From contig CM077831.1 of assembly GCA_039720395.1 (NCBI GenBank), forward strand, positions 18,530,982-18,594,981: a DNA stretch of 64,000 nucleotides, given 5' to 3'. Shown piece by piece: positions 33,590 through 45,863 of the stretch (position 1 is the first letter of the stretch; each line of letters opens with the position of its first letter). This stretch comes from Liquidambar formosana (lineage: Eukaryota > Streptophyta > Magnoliopsida > Saxifragales > Altingiaceae). The notes under the pieces were generated by a model that was not told the DNA's origin, did not search any database, and saw only the letters and a program-made list of their open reading frames with translations. Both the position numbers and the translations under genes were made by a program.

Positions 33590-36500
33590 TGTTACACCCC
33601 ATTTTTGCACCACCTCACTAGGGCTCATCATTTCATGCATATTTTTGTTTTGTTTTTGAGTCTAGTCACTTGCATTAGTTTTCTAGAGTCACAAGGACAA
33701 TGGATATGAATTTTGGTTCAAATTGGAGTTGATCTTGAGGGATAATAAGAGCTTTTGTGACTTGAGGGGCATAATCGTCTTTTAAGTCCCAAACTTTTCA
33801 TTTGACCTTGGAATGATCTCCAAATTGTCAATTGGAGTTCATATGGATGCATATGAGGTATTTCTAGGTTCAATTTGGTAAGTCAATGGCTCGGGATTAA
33901 AATGGCTCGATGTAGTTCAAGTTGGTTAATTGACCCTTCCTTGGGTTAGTTCTAATTGACTCACAATTACCAACCAAATCTTTTCAAATTGACTTTCATT
34001 AGTCATCATTTTACCCTCAAAAGTGTTTCATGAAGTTCAATTTTGATATGGAAAGTGTTTGGTTTGACCCTATGTGCATGCCTATGCTTAGCAAAGGTAG
34101 AGAATAGTGGTTAACCGCCTCGTTCAAACCTAACCATGCTCCCATGGTTAGTGGTTTTCAGCCTAAAATGTTCAAAAACATATTCCTTATCGAAACACGG
34201 TCGTTTTGGCTTTTGTTTCTGTAGACACCCCATTTTGTACCGGTTGTCATCTTAAGTCCCGTAGCCCTGATGATGAGTTTAGTGTGGTTATTTACGGATT
34301 ATCCTTGAAGAATTAGTGCGAATCACAGCATGAGATTTTTGGTTAAAATGAAAAGAAAATTATTTTATTAAATTAGCCATTTTTATCATGACACTAACAC
34401 GTGTACGTATGTGATGAGTGTGTGTACGCACATACGATACATGTGCATGCGTGTTAGCGGTCAGTCTCCCAATTTTTATAAAAGACAATTTCCTTTTCCT
34501 ATTCAGATTAGAAGTCTTTTATCATTATAAAATACCTTTTGATTATTCTCCAAAAAAACCTAGTCCAGGAAGGAAAGGGAAACTCCAGATTTCAGCTATA
34601 AATACTCTCTTAATGTCTTTAAACAAGGGAGAGGAGAAGAGGGTTTGGAGGGAGTGAAATTCGTCATAATTCAGCAGCAGATTTTCTGAAAACCAGCAGT
34701 CGTATTTTAATCATAACTTTTTCATCCGAAGTCAGAAGTTGATGAAATTGGTCTTGTTAGAAAGATAATTCAATTCTCTACAACTTTGTATTTCACAAGC
34801 TTTGTCCAAATCCAATGTTTTCATACCCAAAAACGCGATTGAAGTTGCTGCTGCTGCAAAGTGACGAAAATCACTTTTCTTTTCTCTTGTTCTCTTTTTG
34901 TTTTCTATTTCTTTTCAAAGTTGAGTGAGTTTTGATCTCTTTGCTGTGATACCACTTTGACAAAGAGGAGGATTCGTGTTGGTTTGATTCACTCTAAAGA
35001 CCTGAGGAGCCACGAACAATTACAAACACAAGGGGAGCCACTTTATGCATTAATACTTGAGTGTTTGAGAGAGAATAAGAGAAAGAGACTTGAAGGAGAG
35101 CTGGAGTTCTTGCTGTAGCCTTGGAGAACATTGATTCAAGTCATCCATAAGAGCAAGAGGGAATTCATACAGCAGCAAGGAAGGCCCTTCCTAAGGTATT
35201 CTCCTTCTCTATTCAAGCTTAAACTAGGTTTTCATATAGGATAAGCCTATTGCATGTTAAAGGTGACTTTTTTATCATGTATTAACACTCTAGCTAGTTA
35301 ATATACATGGAATATCTATTGTTTATCTACTGTTTAGCATGCTTTAGGGCTGTCCTTTATGTTTCAATGCATAGTTATGATTCTTGTGCTCCTGTTTGTC
35401 CTTGTGCTAGGATTAGTGTCATTGCATGTTAGAGTTAGGATTTTCATCATGTTATATTGCTTTAGTTAGTTAATATGCATGATATAATTTCTGTTTAGTT
35501 TGGTTTTAGCATGATTAAAGTATGTCTTGTGAGTTTTTAAGCATATTTGTGAGTTTAGGGTTTTAGAGTCATTGTTTTGTGTTTGTTTTCATATAGCATG
35601 ATAAAGTAGACTTTTTTATTTGGTTTTTCTTCGTGTTTGCTGTATATGTCTTGCATATAGAGTAAACATGATAGTTTTGCATGCATATTAGTATGTTCTA
35701 GGGTTTTTATGCATGATATGGTTCTAGGAATATGTTAGGACTTATTATTGTTCGCTGTTTTTGCTGTTAGCATGCTTAGTGGATGATTTTAGGCCATGAT
35801 ACTATTCTGTCCAGATTTGCATGTTTGTGTTTTTGCATGGTTTTGAGCACTTGTAAGGGTGCAAATAGGTGTGGTATTTGTCCCATGGCAAATAGGGCTG
35901 CTTATGTCTGAAATGGCTAAATGCTTGGAGCTAATTGCGCTCAGGTAAGTGGGTGTGAAGGTGCCCCAATTCACCTTTCTTCTTAACTCATTCTCTTCTC
36001 CCTATCTAGGGTTAATTTTTAATACAAGTCTATGGTTTAATCAAAGGTTTCCTTCATAAATAAAATTCTGGTTTTTATTAAAGTTTCCATTTTGTGGATT
36101 TCTTTCCTAAAATCAAACTTTCTATCATATTCAACTCTTTTGATTCAAATAAGGAAACCTAGGGTTTTTACCATAGGTTTATATTAGGACTTAACCCTAG
36201 TTCTAATCGAACTACGTGGACTTTGATCCATGTATTTCGTTGCATGGTATGTAGGCGCTCTTCGTGAGGCTCAAGTCCGTTCTAGGATCCAAGCATCCTA
36301 GGTTTCTTTTTGTTTCTGTTTCTTTTTTCTTTATTTTCTGTTTTATGTGCTTATTATGCATGGATGGATGAATGAAATATATGATATGCATGCAATTCTT
36401 GTGATGATATACTTGCTGATTTTTGTATGGAAAGACTTTAATTTAGCCCAAATGAACTGAGAGACCGAAAGGGTGACATGGGTGCCTATAGGCTTTGCCT

Positions 36501-36733
36501 AGAACCTTCCCATGTCATAACTTAGCCTCCGAATCCCCGATTTCTTTGGTTTTCAAAAGATTGGTTTTTGCCTTTCCTTTTTTATGGAGTCATTCAAATT
36601 GTTTTCCTAAAACAAACTATTTTTAGGGTTTTCCTTGTTTCCTTTAAAAAATAAGGTGGCGACTCCTTTCCTTTTTCTTTTTCAAACCCACTTTCTTTTC
36701 AATCCCTCGTGGGCCCAATTTCTGGGGTTCACA
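33590..36733 (+). mobile_element. 3.14-kb solo LTR (Tat-like), mosaic copy
   Basis: Begins TGTTACACCCCATTTTTGC and ends GGGGTTCACA, flanked by ATGTG at 33585-33589 and 36734-36738, and interrupting an RNase H reading frame that resumes exactly after it. No coding region. The first ~630 bp and last ~1.5 kb match the reverse-complement copy at 50730-53876; the middle (34222 to about 35190) does not, and begins TGTAGACACCCCATTTTG, the start sequence of the Tat LTR at 46715. Near the right end it carries GGTGGCGACTCC, a phrase seen near the 3' ends of Tat LTRs. TATA box at 34597-34604. Confidence 0.88.
34597..34604 (+). promoter_or_regulatory. TATA box of the mosaic solo LTR
   Basis: TATAAATA about 1.0 kb into the LTR. 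Upstream, 34397-34452 holds dyads such as TGTGTACGCACA. Confidence 0.5.
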
Positions 36734-36738
36734 ATGTG

Positions 36739-37481
36739 TTGCAAGGAAATCACTTGCTACTTTCTACGTATGAGAAGGAGATTCTGGCCCTGGTATCAGC
36801 AGTGCAAAAATGGCGTCCATATTTGTTGGGCGTCAATTTATTGTTAGAACGGATCAGAGGAGTCTTAAATATTTGTGGTCCCAAAGAATCACAACCACTG
36901 CTCAACAGAGGTGGTTATATAAGCTTATGGGATTTGAATTTGTGATAGAGTACAAGAAGCGCAAAGAGAAAATTGTAGCTGATGCATTGTCAAGAAAAAA
37001 AGAAGGAGAGTTAGGTGCAATTTCTCATCCTATTCCTAATTGGATTGAGACAGTGAAAGAAGAAAACAATACCAATCCAAAGTTAAAAGGGTTGGCCCAG
37101 CTTGTTGAAAAGGGAGAGGTTGTAGGTCCTTGGAGGTATCATGTTGGAATACTTTTCTACAAGGAAAGAACATATCTGGCAAACGATTCTCCTTTGATTA
37201 ATGAAATTGTTGGTCAATTCCACAATAGTTCACATAAAGGCTATTGTAAAACTCTTCACCGAATTCGGTCAAATTTCTATTGGTGAGGTATGCGGCTACA
37301 CTTCAAGAGTTTTATCAAGAATTGTGATACATTTCAGCGTTACAAGGCTGAAAATATAGCCCAAGCTGGTCTGCTGTAACCATTGCCAATTCCTTAATAG
37401 GCATGGGAAGATATATCAAAGGATTTTATAGATAGATTGCCCTTGTCAAAAGGAAATTCCACTATGTATACAACCAAATTT
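36739..37481 (+). pseudogene. gypsy RNase H and integrase N-terminus, part B
   Basis: Continues RNase H directly after the insertion: GNHLLLSTYEKEILALVSAV, FIVRTDQRSLKYL and the end motif EKIVADALSRK. Integrase zinc finger follows with HNSSHKGYCKTLHRI and, after a stop at about 37285, NCDTFQRYKAEN (the second cysteine is lacking), then AWEDISKDFIDRLPLSKGNS, the first Asp region of the integrase core. The rest of integrase is missing beyond 37481. Confidence 0.85.
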
Positions 37482-37649
37482 TCCCGGGTCGCCTTCGGAT
37501 AAAATCCATCAACCCATCAACAGTACAATTAGGTCGAACACACTCCGTACCTAACTTTGTTCGCCTTTTCTTACCTACTAAAGCAAGGCCTCTCCCCAAT
37601 TCGACTTCCAACTTCCAAAGCCCAAGCACCAGGAATGGGCACGATGCCC
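37482..37649. other. junction DNA before the satellite
   Basis: Unique-looking C-rich sequence starting TTTTCCCGGGTCGCC between the broken integrase and the first satellite unit. No gene. Confidence 0.4.
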
Positions 37650-40600
37650 GAAAACCTTAAATCGAACCCCTAACACAGCACTAAGTGGTTCAATTTCCAA
37701 CAATCTTTGATCCAATGGTCAATTCAACCGTAAGATCTTCAATTCAATACCCCTAGAGCATTCTAGGATCACTTAATTGGGATCAAGGGGCACGAACCCT
37801 CCGATCCCCAATTTACCCTAAAATCAGCACTAGGTGGTTCGATCTCCAAAAATCCTTGATCCGATGGTCAATTTAACCGTCGTATCTTCAATTCAATATC
37901 CCTAGAGCGCTCTAGGACCATTTGATTGGGAATCAGAGAGCACGAGCCCTCCGACCCCCAATTTACCCTAAATTGAACCCTTAACACAGCACTAGGTTGT
38001 TAGATTCCCAACAATCTTTGATCCGATGGTCAATTCAACCGTAGGATCTTCAATTCAATATCCCTAGAGTGGTCTAGGACCATTTAATTTCGAATCAGAT
38101 GGCATAAACCCTCCGATCCCCAAATTGCCCAAAATCGAACCCCTTATACAGCACTAGGCGGTTCGATTCCCAACAATCCTTGATCCGAAGGTCAATTCAA
38201 CTGGCGGATTTTTAATTCAATATCCCTCGAGCGGTCTAGGACCATTTCATTGGGAATCAGAGGGCATAAACCCTCCGATCCCCAAATTGCCCCAAATCGA
38301 ACCCCTAACACAACACCAGGTGGTTCGATTCCCATCAATCCTTGATCCATTGGCCAATTCCACCATCGAATCTTCAATTCAACATTGCTAGAGCGGTTTA
38401 GGACCATTTGATTGGGAATCAGAGGGCACAAACCCTCCGATCCCCAATTTACCCTAAATCGAACCCTTAACACAGCACTAGGTGGTTCTATTCCCAACAA
38501 TCCATGATCCGATGGTCAATTCAATCGTCTGATCTTCAATTCAAAATCCTTAGAGTGGTCTAGGACCATTTGATTCGGAATCAGAAGGCACAAACCCTCT
38601 GATCCCAAAATTGCCCCAAATCGAACCCCTAACACGGCACTAGGTGGTTCGACTCCCCTCAGTCCGTGATCCGATGACCAATTCCACCGTCGGATCTTCA
38701 ATTCAATATTCCTAGAGTGGTCTAGGAGCATTTAATTGGGAATCAGAGGGTACAAACCCTCCGATCCCCAATTGCCCTGGATCGAACCCCTAACACAGCA
38801 CTAGGTAGTTCAACTCCCAACAATCCTTGATCCGATGGTCAATTCAACCGTCAGATCTTCAATTTAATATCCCTAGAGCGATCTGGTACCATTTGATTGG
38901 GAATCAGAGGGGACAAACCCTCCGATCCCTAAATTGCCCCAAATCGAACCCCTAACACAACACTAAGTGGTTCGATTCCCATCAATTCATGATCCGATGG
39001 CTAATTCCACCGTCGGATCTTCAATTCAATATCCCTAGAGCGGTTTAGGACCATTTGATTGGGAATCATAGGGCACAAACCTTTCGATCCCTAATTTACC
39101 CTAAATCAAACCCCAAAAACAGCACTAAGTGGTTCGTTTCCAAACAATCTTTGATCTGATGGTCAATTCAATCGTACGATCTTCAATTCAATATCCTTAG
39201 AGCGGTCTAGGACCATTTAATTGGGAATCAGAGGGCACAAACCCTTCGATCCCCTAATTCCCCAAAATCGAACCCCTAACACAGCATTAGGCGGTTCAAT
39301 TCCCAACAATCCTTGATCCGATGGTCAATTCAACTGTAGGATCTTCAAGTCAATATCCCTAGAGCGGTTTAGGACCATTTGATTGGGAATCAAAGGGCAC
39401 AAACCCTCTGATCCCCAAATGGCCCCAAATTGAACCCCTAACACAACACTAGGTGGTTCGATTCCCATCAATCCGGGATCCAATAGCCAATTCCACCGTT
39501 GGATCTTCAATTCAATATTCGTAAAGCGGTCTAGGACCATTTGATTGGGAATCAGAGTGCACAATCCCTCCGATCCCCAATTTACCCCAAATCGAACGCC
39601 TAATACAGCACTAGGCGATTCGATTCCCAACAATCCTTGATCCGATGGTCAATTCAACTGGTGGATGTTCAATTCAATATCCCTAGAGTAGTCTGGGACC
39701 ATTTAATTGGGAATCAGAGGGCACAAACCCTCCGATCCCTAAATTGCTCAAAATCAAACCCCTAACACAGAACTAGGTAGTTCGATTTCCAACAACCCTT
39801 GATCCGATGGTCAATTCAACTGTCGGATCTTCAATTCAATATCCCACACATGCAGTACCTATGCGTGACAATACCCGACAAATCAACCCATCTAAATACA
39901 AATTATGCATTAAAGGTGAGATTATCCTAATTAAACGATGCGGGCATTACAATTTAATTGGGAATCAGAGGGCACAAACCCTCCGATCCCCAAATTGCCC
40001 GAAATCGAACTCCTAATACAGCACTAGGTGGTTCGTTTACCGAAAATCTTTGATCCGATGGTCAATTCAGCCGTAAGATCTTCTATTCAATATCCCTAGA
40101 GCGGTCTAGGATAATTTAATTGGGAATAAGAGGGCACAAACCCTCCAATCCCCAAATTGCCCCAAATCGAACCCCTAACACAGCACTAGGAGGTTCGATT
40201 TGTTGGGAATCGAACAAGAGGGAAAAATAGAAGTGCGGAATATAAAAATTTTTCCTACGATTCCCAATCCCATGAATCTAACTATGCATAACACAAAATC
40301 AAACCTTAACTACAAAGAGGGTTAGAACACTTACAGAATTTTTGTCTTCTCCTTTTTGCTCCAAGCTTTGATTCCGGACAGCGGTGAATGAGCAGCCCAA
40401 GTGTGCTGCCTCCAACGGTATCCACACCTAGCTAGAGCTTCAAGTCCTTTCTTTCTTCTTCCTTGTTGTTGCTAGAGGTGGAGAAGAGAGAGAGAGAGAA
40501 GAGAGCCTCCAAGGGGCTGGACGGCTAGGGTTTATTGTGCAAGCCTCTTATGCCATGTCACACATAAGTGTGACTTATATAGGAAGCCCACTAAAGGGGG

Positions 40601-42560
40601 CTGGCCATGGGGAAGAAACCCTAATAGGGTTATGTGTAATTACTCTTAATTGCACATTAACCCCTATTATTTGTATCAAATACAAATAGGCCCATAAAGA
40701 ACTATTCTTTATTCACTAAAACCTTTTCTCTCATAGACTTTAAAGCCCTTCTTGCATGATCAGTGTGTGACCCATTGGGTTCACATCATTAAGTAGTAGG
40801 AATAGCACAAGGTGTGCACAATGGAACTCTTTCCATTTAGGGTCTAATTGGAACTCCTTCCAATTCCCTAATTGATTATAACTCACTTATATCAATTAGG
40901 GCTTCTACTAACCATGAGTAACACCTAGCATATGGCTCATGGTGTGGTCCTTAATGAGGTGAATAGTCATTTACAAAGAACCCTTCTGTTATAGTTTATA
41001 GGTTACAATTGCATCCTTCCTTCAACACAATGTCTCCAATTGAACTAATAGGACATGGAAGTCTGTCAAGTCCCTAGTTCAATTACTTTATACTCATTCA
41101 TAGATATCAACTCATTGATGAACTCATGAAACTCTTTTCATATTCATCCTACCATGGCCATGGATTTAATGAGTTATATTATGAATGCTATATGAGACAT
41201 TCTCTCTCTTTTTCCTGAGAGTGATGGATCCCTTGTTGATCACTCACATGCCTTCATACACATAGCAGTAGGGCCAATGAACACCTTTGCAAACCCCTGA
41301 ATAGGATTTGCACTTAGTGTTATCAAACTTCTAAAGCTATATGCATAAGACAACTATGGTGTCTCAGGTCTAAGGATTACTTGTACCACTATAACAATGA
41401 GAAACTGATTGACAGGCAGGATAAAACTCCATTCAGTTTATCTCATATCTTTGGTCACATTCAGTGTACCTATTCTCGTAATAGGCACCCACTTGTTGGT
41501 TGTAGTGTCTCTACACAAATAGCTTGAGACTAGCTATCCTCCTATAGAGTCAACCTAACAAGTGCTAGTCCTATGGTTCATTATTGTCCATCATAGTGAA
41601 CCTTCAACTAGGAATGCTTTAGGAGTTTAGTACAGAGATATATCTAGTGTCTCAAAATTACAACTCTTTGTAATTCCATATTCTCAACTCTAACTCCATG
41701 GACATATTATGTAAATATAAATGATGCATATAAACATAATAGAATAAGCCCTTTTATTAAATCAATAATAAATGTGACATACATAAATGAAATCAAATGA
41801 TTGTTCCTAATCCCTAAACAATCATCTCCATGATTGGCTCTAGGGCATAATCCTAACACGATTCCCAACAATCCTTGATCCAATGGTCAATTCAACCATC
41901 AGATTTTCAATTCAAAATCCCTAGAGCGGTCTAGGACCATTTGATTGGGAATCAGAGGGCACAAACCCTCCGATCCCAAAATTGCCCCAAATCGAACCCC
42001 TAACACAACACTAGGTGGTTCGATACCCATCAATCCGTAATCCAATGGCCAATTCCACCCTCGGATCTTTAATTCGATATCCCTAGAGCAGTCTAGGACC
42101 ATTTGATTGGGAATCAGAAGGCACAAACCCTTCGATCCCCAAATTGCCCCAAATCGAACCCCTAACACAACACTAGCGGTCTAGGACCATTTATTTGGGA
42201 ATAAGAGGGCACAAACCCTCCGATCCCCAAATCGCCCCAAATCGAACCCCTAACATAGCACTAGGCAGTTCGATTCCCAACAATCCTTGATCCGATGGTC
42301 AATTCAACCGTCGGATCTTCAATTCAATACCCCTAGAGCATCTAGGACCATTTGATTAAGAATTAGAGGGCACAAACCTTCCAATCCCCAATTTACCCTA
42401 AATCGAACCCCTAACACAACACTAGGTGGTTAGATTCCCAACAATCCTTGATCTGATGGTCAATTCAACCATCGGATCTTCAATTCAATATCCCTAGAGC
42501 GATCTAGGACCATTTGATTGGGAATCAGAGGGAACAAACCCTTCGATTTCAATTTACCCC
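37650..42560. repeat. tandem satellite array, period about 162 bp
   Basis: Roughly twenty degenerate units of about 160-164 bp, counted from recurring GGGAATCAGAGGGCA phrases (for example 38252, 38414, 38738, 38899). Each unit has the blocks CCTCCGATCCCCAA, CGAACCCCTAACACAGCACT, AGGTGGTTCGATTCCCAACA, GATCCGATGGTCAATTCAAC, CGTCGGATCTTCAATTCAAT and AGCGGTCTAGGACCATTTGA. The phrases GATCCGATGG and CCGTCGGATC form an inverted repeat in most units. A foreign segment of ~107 bp interrupts it at 39845-39951 and a solo LTR at 40201-41858. Long open frames on the minus strand here are by-products of the repeat. Confidence 0.92.
40201..41858 (-). mobile_element. 1.66-kb solo LTR (Copia-like) inside the satellite
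   Basis: Begins TGTTGGGAATCG and ends CCTAACA on the plus strand, flanked by CGATT at 40196-40200 and 41859-41863. Read on the minus strand it starts TGTTAGGATTATGCCCTAGA, typical of a common plant Copia LTR class. It contains (GA)n at 40485-40500 and no coding capacity or second LTR, so a solo LTR is the best reading. Confidence 0.85.
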
Positions 42561-43314
42561 AAATCGAACCTATGATGCAACTTTAGGTGGTTCAATTCCA
42601 CAACCATTTCTCATCCAATTGTCAAACCGACCATTGGATCTTCAATTCAACCCTTCAAGATCAATACAAGATCATTGGATCGAAGATTAGGCCTCATTCG
42701 GCTTATGATCAATAAAACCCTAATTGCAAAGCGCTACAAGCATCATATTCGCATCCGGGCCATTCAATCCCACCCTAAAGGGTGCACACTCCACTTTTTG
42801 GTCCCAAACCAAGTTTAGGGACCCAAAGGTTCAATCCCCATTCAAGATCAACGGTCAGAATCCATCCGATCGTCGATCAAACACGATTGGGCGATCGTAC
42901 TGCCCTATAGTAGGGCGGACCACCACCCTAGGCCCACTTCAGCGGCCCCACATCTTCTAGAAGTGCACGCTGCCCAAGAAACACAAGTTCCCATGTGTGC
43001 TGATGAGAAATCATCACAAATGTGGGGTAAGTGTGCCCACGCTAGCTAAACCAACATGGGAAAATCTTGCTTTCGGCTCTACAGCATCCTTCAGCCCCCT
43101 GCAACCGAAATCCAACTGCCTGGATGGGACATGAGCCCACACTGGCCTGGCCAGTGTGGGTAAGGCTGTTTGCCATTTTGTCACTTTTGGACCATCTTGT
43201 CCTCATCAAATGAGGTAATTCCTTCACCAAACAAAGCCTAAATGCCCTCCATGTCCCATGTGACCATAATACCCTCCCAAATAACCGTTTTACCCATAAA
43301 AGTCCATGTTTTCC

Positions 43315-43323
43315 TATAAATAG
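43315..43323 (+). promoter_or_regulatory. TATA box of the LTR-like region
   Basis: TATAAATAG in the context TTTTCCTATAAATAGCCCAC, followed by a C/A-rich leader. A strong plant TATA match; the transcript would be that of a retroelement, not of a recognised gene. Confidence 0.5.
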
Positions 43324-44391
43324 CCCACATTTTTATTCATTAAGGAAATCCCTAACCCATTCCATCTCCTACACACAAACACACACCTTAGGTCCCTCAC
43401 ATCTATCATCTATCTACATATATACAATCTCCCCAATCTCACTTAGCATCAATCCATTCCACCTCAATCCAATTCAATTCCATCCACCACAAAAAGCCTA
43501 CCACACATCCTCTCACAAACCCTCTCCCACAAATTTAGGGGCTGTTCTTGAAGGGAAACCCAAGGGTTGAACCACCCAAATTGCATTGGGATAGCATAGG
43601 GAAGCACAAGGTTTTGTTGCTGTTTTACTACAAAAGGACTGTCAATTTCAAGTCTGCTGATTGACAACTTTACATCTGTTGACTGGTAACTTCACTGTTA
43701 CCAAGCCTTTCCTCTCTAATTCACTCCACCACCCTCCAAACACACTTGGAGCCTTCAAGAGAGCATCTAAAAAGGAGATTTTCCAGCCTAGGAAAGGAGC
43801 ACTCAAGTCTAACTTGGTCAAAGCTAAGGTGAAATCACCTACACTAGGTGAGCTTCCCTTTCAAAATTCATTCCTAAGTTTTCTTAATTTCCCAAGCTCA
43901 TTATTCATTGCAGCCTCAATATGTGATTATCACCCTTCTTGTCTTTGCCCGAGTACGTACATAGGCCTCCTAACATGTGTCGTAAAGGGATCAAAGTCCT
44001 GTATAGTGGGTTAAAGGCAAGGAGACCCTAAACCACCCTGTGCATGCAAACCATTCTAATAGGTTGCTAGCACCCACTTTTCATTTTCTTTTATTGCATG
44101 TGAGCTTGTATTTGTGATGTGTGAAATAAAAATTTAAGCATATCAAAAGGTTGAGATGATGTTTAAACAAAATCAAATTTGGCAAGGTTAGGTTCATGCA
44201 TGCATGCATATTGTTTATACTAACCTTTTCTTGTTTCCTTGTTGGTAATCATAATCAACTTGAACATAAAATAATCCCCTTTGCTACGGAGCTCATCGGA
44301 CTTAATGGAACATCCCCATGCTTGGATAAATGGACAAATACAAGAACTTAGACAAATTCATTCAAAATTATTGTTCTCATTTTTCATTTTC

Positions 44392-44607
44392 TTTATTTAG
44401 AGGCTATGGCTTTTCGCTACCCTCCGGGTTGTGGTCGTTGCGACTCTTTGCTCCATTGCTTGTACATTTTTAGCTTTTATTTATCGCTTTATTTACTGCT
44501 TTATTTAGAGGCTATGGCTTTTCGCTACCCTCTGGGTTGTGGTCTTTGCGACTCTTTGCCCCAATGCTTGAGCACTTTTTCTTTTTGTGGTCACTTGACC
44601 CTTTTAC
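44392..44607 (+). repeat. 108-bp tandem duplication
   Basis: Two copies start at 44392 and 44500 with TTTATTTAGAGGCTATGGCT, followed by TTCGCTACCCTC, GGGTTGTGGTC and GCGACTCTTTGC. The second copy diverges towards its end. Confidence 0.8.
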
Positions 44608-45768
44608 TTTTGTACATATACTTGTGCTTTTCAAAACAATAAACATCGCATTCATGAATTCCAAACCTTGCTAAGGTTGATTATGTTTACATATCTTTTG
44701 ACATTTTGATATGTTTACCTTGAAATTTCACGCTATGTTGATATCTTAATTCTATTCCCATGCGAATAAAATTCAACTAAAGCCTCGAGGTAAACTATCA
44801 TGCTATGGATAAAAGTTTACAGCATCAAATGCTTAAAAACTCATCCATAGCATAATCGCTTATCACCATCAAATGAATTTAATCAATTGACCCGCTAAAT
44901 CCTAATAAATCACCTTACCCCGAATCCAGGAACTCCTACGTGTCCCTATGTCACATAGTAAAATCTCAATCCTTAGGAGATTTAATTGATTACATTTTTA
45001 TTCAATTAATTCAAGTGCGCACCAAGATTGGATTTGAATTCCTCCTAATCATCTTTATGCTTCAAAAGCTCAAAGTACTTTTTCAAAAGTCTTTTAGAAT
45101 TGAAGGTGATTCTTTACATCTCAAATCCCCGCTGAAAGGTTAAGTTTTCAAGGAAGGTTTTATTCATACCTGCGTGGATCTTTCTCCCATAAATCATTTT
45201 TGACAACATTACCATCTTTATCAAATAAAGATTTTGATTCGAAAAGAGTTTCTTGTCACCAAACGAATCGTTAACGCGTGCATCATTTCTAATTGACGAG
45301 TTCATTCCAAAAATGACTCGGATAATTCTTTTCATTAAAAAGGCACGTGTTCTCTGTGGGCGCACCGACCTTTCACCACCGCCACACGCTCGCGCGTTCC
45401 TAGCTCACCTGTATTTACCTGCTTTTCTGCTTTCTGATGGTGCTAATCCATTTAAGATTAGCATGCAAATGAGAGTCGCCACCTGGAAAGGTCCAGGACC
45501 AATTTTGTTGACCAGAGATGGGTTCGGAGCTAGGGTACATGTTGGGAAGGTGTTAGGCACCCAATAATGCTTGGTAATAAACCGGCCCTCATTTTTGTAT
45601 TCATTGACCATATTTAATATTTTAATAAAATCCGAATCACCTGTTAATCATACAACAAATAAATGGCACACACGAATGATAGATTAATAGCATAGGATAA
45701 ATAAAAGAAGCATAAACATTTAATAACAAAATATCGAAAACTTAATAAAACAAAAAAAAAAAACTGTC

Positions 45769-45863
45769 GCGAGTACTCGCAGTCTTACCATGCGTATACG
45801 CGGTATTACCATGCGTACGCATAATAAAAATATGCATACGCGTGATATTTCGCGAGTACTCGC
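45769..45863. repeat. palindrome cluster 1 (LTR, downstream of TATA)
   Basis: Contains the perfect 12-bp palindrome GCGAGTACTCGC twice (45769-45780 and 45852-45863), and between them ATGCGTATACGC, ATGCGTACGCAT and ATGCATACGCG. All share a GCG...CGC frame around a short palindromic centre. Confidence 0.85.

Larger units (their letters stand above)
33011..37481 (+). mobile_element. Ty3/gypsy (chromovirus-like) pol fragment, split by a solo LTR
   Basis: Part A 33011-33589 and part B 36739-37481 rejoin in one frame across the inserted element at 33590-36733. No LTR, gag or protease belongs to it in the window. It starts abruptly after the LINE and stops abruptly where satellite-associated DNA starts at about 37482. 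Confidence 0.8.
42560..45354 (+). other. LTR-like non-coding DNA with TATA box
   Basis: Follows the satellite without a clear border. It contains a TATA box (43315-43323), a C/A-rich leader-like stretch (43370-43480), ACACTAGGTGAGC donor-like sequence and a 108-bp tandem duplication (44392-44607). The overall look (U3-like DNA, TATA, then leader) suggests the plus-strand LTR of a gypsy element whose U3 contains or borders the satellite. No pol genes in this orientation follow. Short open frames here are not credible. Confidence 0.4.

Noticed and set aside
40201..41858. Complete short LTR element (TRIM or LARD) instead of solo LTR
   Set aside because: No internal repeat of the terminal sequence, primer site or polypurine tract was found inside.
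38192..42168. Minus-strand open frames of up to 102 codons with repeated GVRFGAIWGSEGLCPLIPNQ wording
   Set aside because: They are translations of the 162-bp satellite; the reading frame stays open because the period is near a multiple of three (162 = 54 codons).
45253..45611. Open frames at the LTR border (104 and 68 codons)
   Set aside because: They span the LTR end in both strands and match no family; likely chance in non-coding LTR DNA.
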